From Pratylenchus scribneri (lineage: Eukaryota > Nematoda > Chromadorea > Rhabditida > Pratylenchidae): a DNA stretch of 64,000 bases. The position numbers and the translations under genes were made by a program. How positions within the stretch are numbered: the first letter of the stretch is position 1; every line of letters starts with the position of its first letter. Shown here piece by piece: positions 61,701 to 64,000 of the stretch. Under the pieces are notes generated by a model that saw only the letters and a program-made list of their open reading frames with translations, was not told where the DNA came from and searched no databases. The stretch spans positions 2,232,001 to 2,296,000 of the forward strand of contig JAQSEB010000002.1 of assembly GCA_030063045.1 (NCBI GenBank). The letters run 5' to 3'.

Positions 61701-64000
61701 GCCAGCGCCAGTGGCCGAAAATAGACTTGGATGTGAAGTGGCCAAACTCAACAAATCCACACTGTATTTTGGATTTGTCCGCAGGAATTGGTCCAATGAT
61801 TTGAGGGTTGGTGCCTTTTCGCCTTCCAATTTTTGTTGGTTCTCTGCGTGTACAACCGGAATACGCGTTTCTGGGGCCAAATTTGAGAAAGCCAACAATT
61901 CGGGGACACTCATTTGACTTAATTTATTGATGGCCGAAGTAGAAAGGCCAGTCGAGAGGCAGGCATCAGCACTGCTGAATGCAGTCGATTTCATTGGAGT
62001 TGAGGTGGCGGATTGTTGGGGCGTTGTTGGGGCCAATGTTGATGATGATGTTGGAGTGGATGGATTCAAAAGAGAGGACGAAGAAGTGGCTGAAAATGAA
62101 AATGTTTGGAAAAAAAGGCACGGAAAAATAAATTAAAAACTTGATGAGTATTTATTTTTAAAATCCTCACCTTTTGGAATGCTCAATCCGCCGGAGGACA
62201 TCGATGATGCTTTAGCAATTCCCTCATTGGTCCCTGATTTTTTACTCAAATTCAGCACATCTGTTGATGCCGCCTTTGGCATTATTCCCTGAGAGGAAGT
62301 AGAGGATCCGGTCATTCCGGCCAGCGAAGCTAATGAAGCTGTCAACGAGGACAAATTGGAGGCGGCACCCAAATCGGGTCCACTCAATGCGGTCAATGTC
62401 AACAATGTTTGGAGTTGTTGGAATTGTTGTTGAAGGGCGACATTGGAAGAAGTTGAATTAGAAGCCGATGATGAGGCAGCCGTGGTACCGGTGGGTCCCA
62501 TCATGGACATTAGTTGGAGCAAATATTGCGGATTGCTCATTTGTTCCATCTTAAAATAAGTGAATTAGTCAAAATGTAAAATGATTCCACCGACCATTTT
62601 CATCAACATTTGTTGTTCATTATAGCTCATTGTTGCAGAAGTTGATGTTAATCCGCTGTTCCCTTTTCCACTAGCCAAATTTGTGGACGATGAATTTCCA
62701 GTTTTACCAGAGGCGGAAATAGAGCTACCGGCATTTTTGTCCATTGTTCCTTGGCCAGTACTGCCGCTGCCCTTTTGCTTTTGAGAATCGGCCTTAATAA
62801 TAAATATTAAATTAAAATTTGAACATTTTATTGGCCATAAAACATGGCAAAATGGCGTTATTAGCCCAGATTATTAAGTTTTCTTTCAGATTATTATTTT
62901 CTGATTTAATTGATTTATTTTAATTATTTTGATCTTCATTCAAAGTTATTAAATGTTCGTTTTTGCTATAATTTTTATAATAATGTAATGATTATCTAAA
63001 TTTGGATCGAATTTTAGCAATTGGGCTGAAAAATTCGCAATTCTAATTAAATAATTAGTAAATTAGGGTAAGGCTAATTTAGACTATTTAAAAGTGATTA
63101 AGCCATCTTATTATTCCATTTATATTCTCTATTTTCCATTTGGCCTAATGAGTAATTTGGCCCAATCATTCCTTACCTTTTTACGTCCATTCCCTCCATT
63201 GCCACCTCCTCCTTTTGCCCCTTTGCCAACAATTACTGATGTTGATTGTTGTCCTCCACTTGTGCCTTGCTCGCCAGATGCTGTTGAAGTTGTTTCTTCT
63301 AAATTCTCGATACTGGCTGCCCCTGTCCATTTCCCTTGCTCCAATGTGGCACAAATCTCGACAACCCTTCGCAACAATAAATGTTCATCCAACGGCTGAA
63401 TAGCATCAAACAATTTGGGCAAATGTTTTAATTTTCCATGGATGTCTTCGAGGCCGAATTTGTCCACAACAATTAGCAAATGCTCATCATGCGCTTCGGA
63501 CCAGCCTATAAAAATTGAGGGATGTTGATTAGATGGATAGATAATTGATCCTCGAATTTACAAAAGACTTTTGTTAGAAAAGGCATTAATGATGGAAATA
63601 AGCAAATGAGAGAAATTGAATTCATGAGGCTATTAATTTTATCTACAAATTTGGTAAAAATAAGCTTATTAATAATTTTAAAAGAAATATTAATTAAATT
63701 TCTTTATTAATCATAATTTTAAGTGCCCGTTTAACAAATTTGCCTCACTTTTTTTGATTAATTTTCTTATCAAATTTATTTTATTAAATGGCATCCAAAA
63801 ATAATTAATCCCCATCTTTTACCTTTCGGCATCACATCCAATGCGACCATTTTGAGCATTCCTCGGATGTTCTGAATGCCCATCGTGATGATGGCATGCA
63901 CTTTTCGCATCAAATGCAGTCGATTCATCAATTTTTCGGCACTTTTTGTGGGAATTGCTTCAACTCGATCCGCTCTTCGTTCATCCACTGGCGACAACAT
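58723..64000 (-). CDS. chd-7: CHD7/Kismet-type chromatin remodeller, C-terminal part with BRK domain
   Basis: Nine exons (64000 edge-63823, 63505-63177, 62792-62595, 62549-62171, 62089-61646, 61287-61033, 60606-60258, 60215-59743, 59225-58723) join with all phases matching; the 5' part lies beyond the right edge. The first two exons carry EKLMNRLHLMRKV, GWSEAHDEHLLIVVDKFGLE and a LLLRRVVEICATLEQGKW motif, matching the conserved region after the SLIDE part of CHD6-9/Kismet. A BRK domain follows (ETRIPVVHAENQQKLEGEKA, then LDQFLRTNPKYSVD), diagnostic for this family and BRG1. The remainder is low-complexity Ser/Ala/Gln with a DVLNLSKK motif, and the acidic tail ends in EVEQK. The ATPase and chromodomains must lie off the window. 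The protein remodels nucleosomes in the nucleus. One intron (59226-59742) carries a minisatellite. Confidence 0.85.
59306..59682 (-). repeat. Minisatellite, core TAAGAATAATTCCGCCTG (locus 3)
   Basis: About 18 units of 20-22 nt, on the plus strand AGGCGGAATTATTCTTAACC or with a GAAAC linker. On the minus strand they read as at locus 1, sense to the CHD7-like gene, inside its last intron. Confidence 0.95.
60722..60935 (-). repeat. Dispersed repeat (family D), copy 3
   Basis: Reverse copy: the plus strand reads TTTTAATTTCCCACCCTCGA, then ATCCATAACC, then AGTTAAATTACTAATTTTCC and CAATTTTTGAG. It lies in a CHD7-like intron. Confidence 0.45.
61448..61580 (+). repeat. Dispersed intronic repeat (family C), copy 4
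   Basis: Reads AAGGGCCTTTCCTATCTGTC, CTACTGTACCCCC, TTATTGCCCCCAATCTGCC, TTTTTATACCAGCCC. It lies in the CHD7-like intron 61288-61645, antisense to the gene. Confidence 0.7.

Overview
This is nuclear DNA from a nematode. The evidence is genes cut by many short introns (often 41-50 nt, TTTCAG or TTTTAG acceptors), an AT-rich background with coding exons richer in GC, and nematode-type proteins: a DIF-1/SLC25A20 carrier end, an SRH-like chemoreceptor, an UNC-7-like innexin, profilin, saposin-like and galectin-like proteins. Repeat content and compact introns would suit a clade IV (Tylenchina-type) worm, but the sequence does not name a species.

Layout. 1-0.4 kb: 3' end of a mitochondrial carrier (+). 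1.4-2.7 kb: secreted saposin-like protein (-). 3.4-7.3 kb: complete 8-exon secreted FAD oxidase of the bacterial alditol/xylitol oxidase type (-), the best horizontal-transfer candidate. 8.7-10.2 kb: three-TM orphan protein (+). 11.3-15.4 kb: secreted Cys protein followed by, or fused to, a three-domain galectin (+). 16.6-19.75 kb: second secreted galectin-like gene (-), tail-to-tail with the first. 20.2-22.7 kb: SRH-like receptor (-). 24.5-26.5 kb: single-TM protein (+). 30.2-31.4 kb: profilin (+). 32.8-35.5 kb: zinc-finger/AT-hook protein (+). 36.6-43.05 kb: 21-exon innexin with a very long N-terminal extension (-). 43.1-55.6 kb: gene-poor stretch. 55.6-57.5 kb: secreted Thr-rich protein (-). 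58.7-64 kb: C-terminal part of a CHD7/Kismet-type chromatin remodeller with a BRK domain (-), running off the right edge.

The genes do not form a pathway. They fall into housekeeping and cell-biology genes (carrier, profilin, innexin, CHD7, zinc finger) and a secreted group (saposin-like, oxidase, two galectins, Thr-rich protein) of the kind that faces the environment, microbes or a host.

The least expected layer is in the introns. Three minisatellites sharing one core (11.9, 37.6 and 59.3 kb) all lie in introns and read the same way relative to their host gene. A second dispersed repeat (3.6, 20.8, 26.0 and 61.5 kb) lies only in introns, antisense to the host gene in 4 of 4 cases. Several palindromic MITE-like families are scattered through introns and intergenic DNA. 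An 18-nt perfect inverted pair flanks a possible alternative exon in the second galectin gene. Three introns appear to use GC-AG ends.

All gene models were spliced by eye from reading frame, splice consensus and family resemblance. None has transcript support here.
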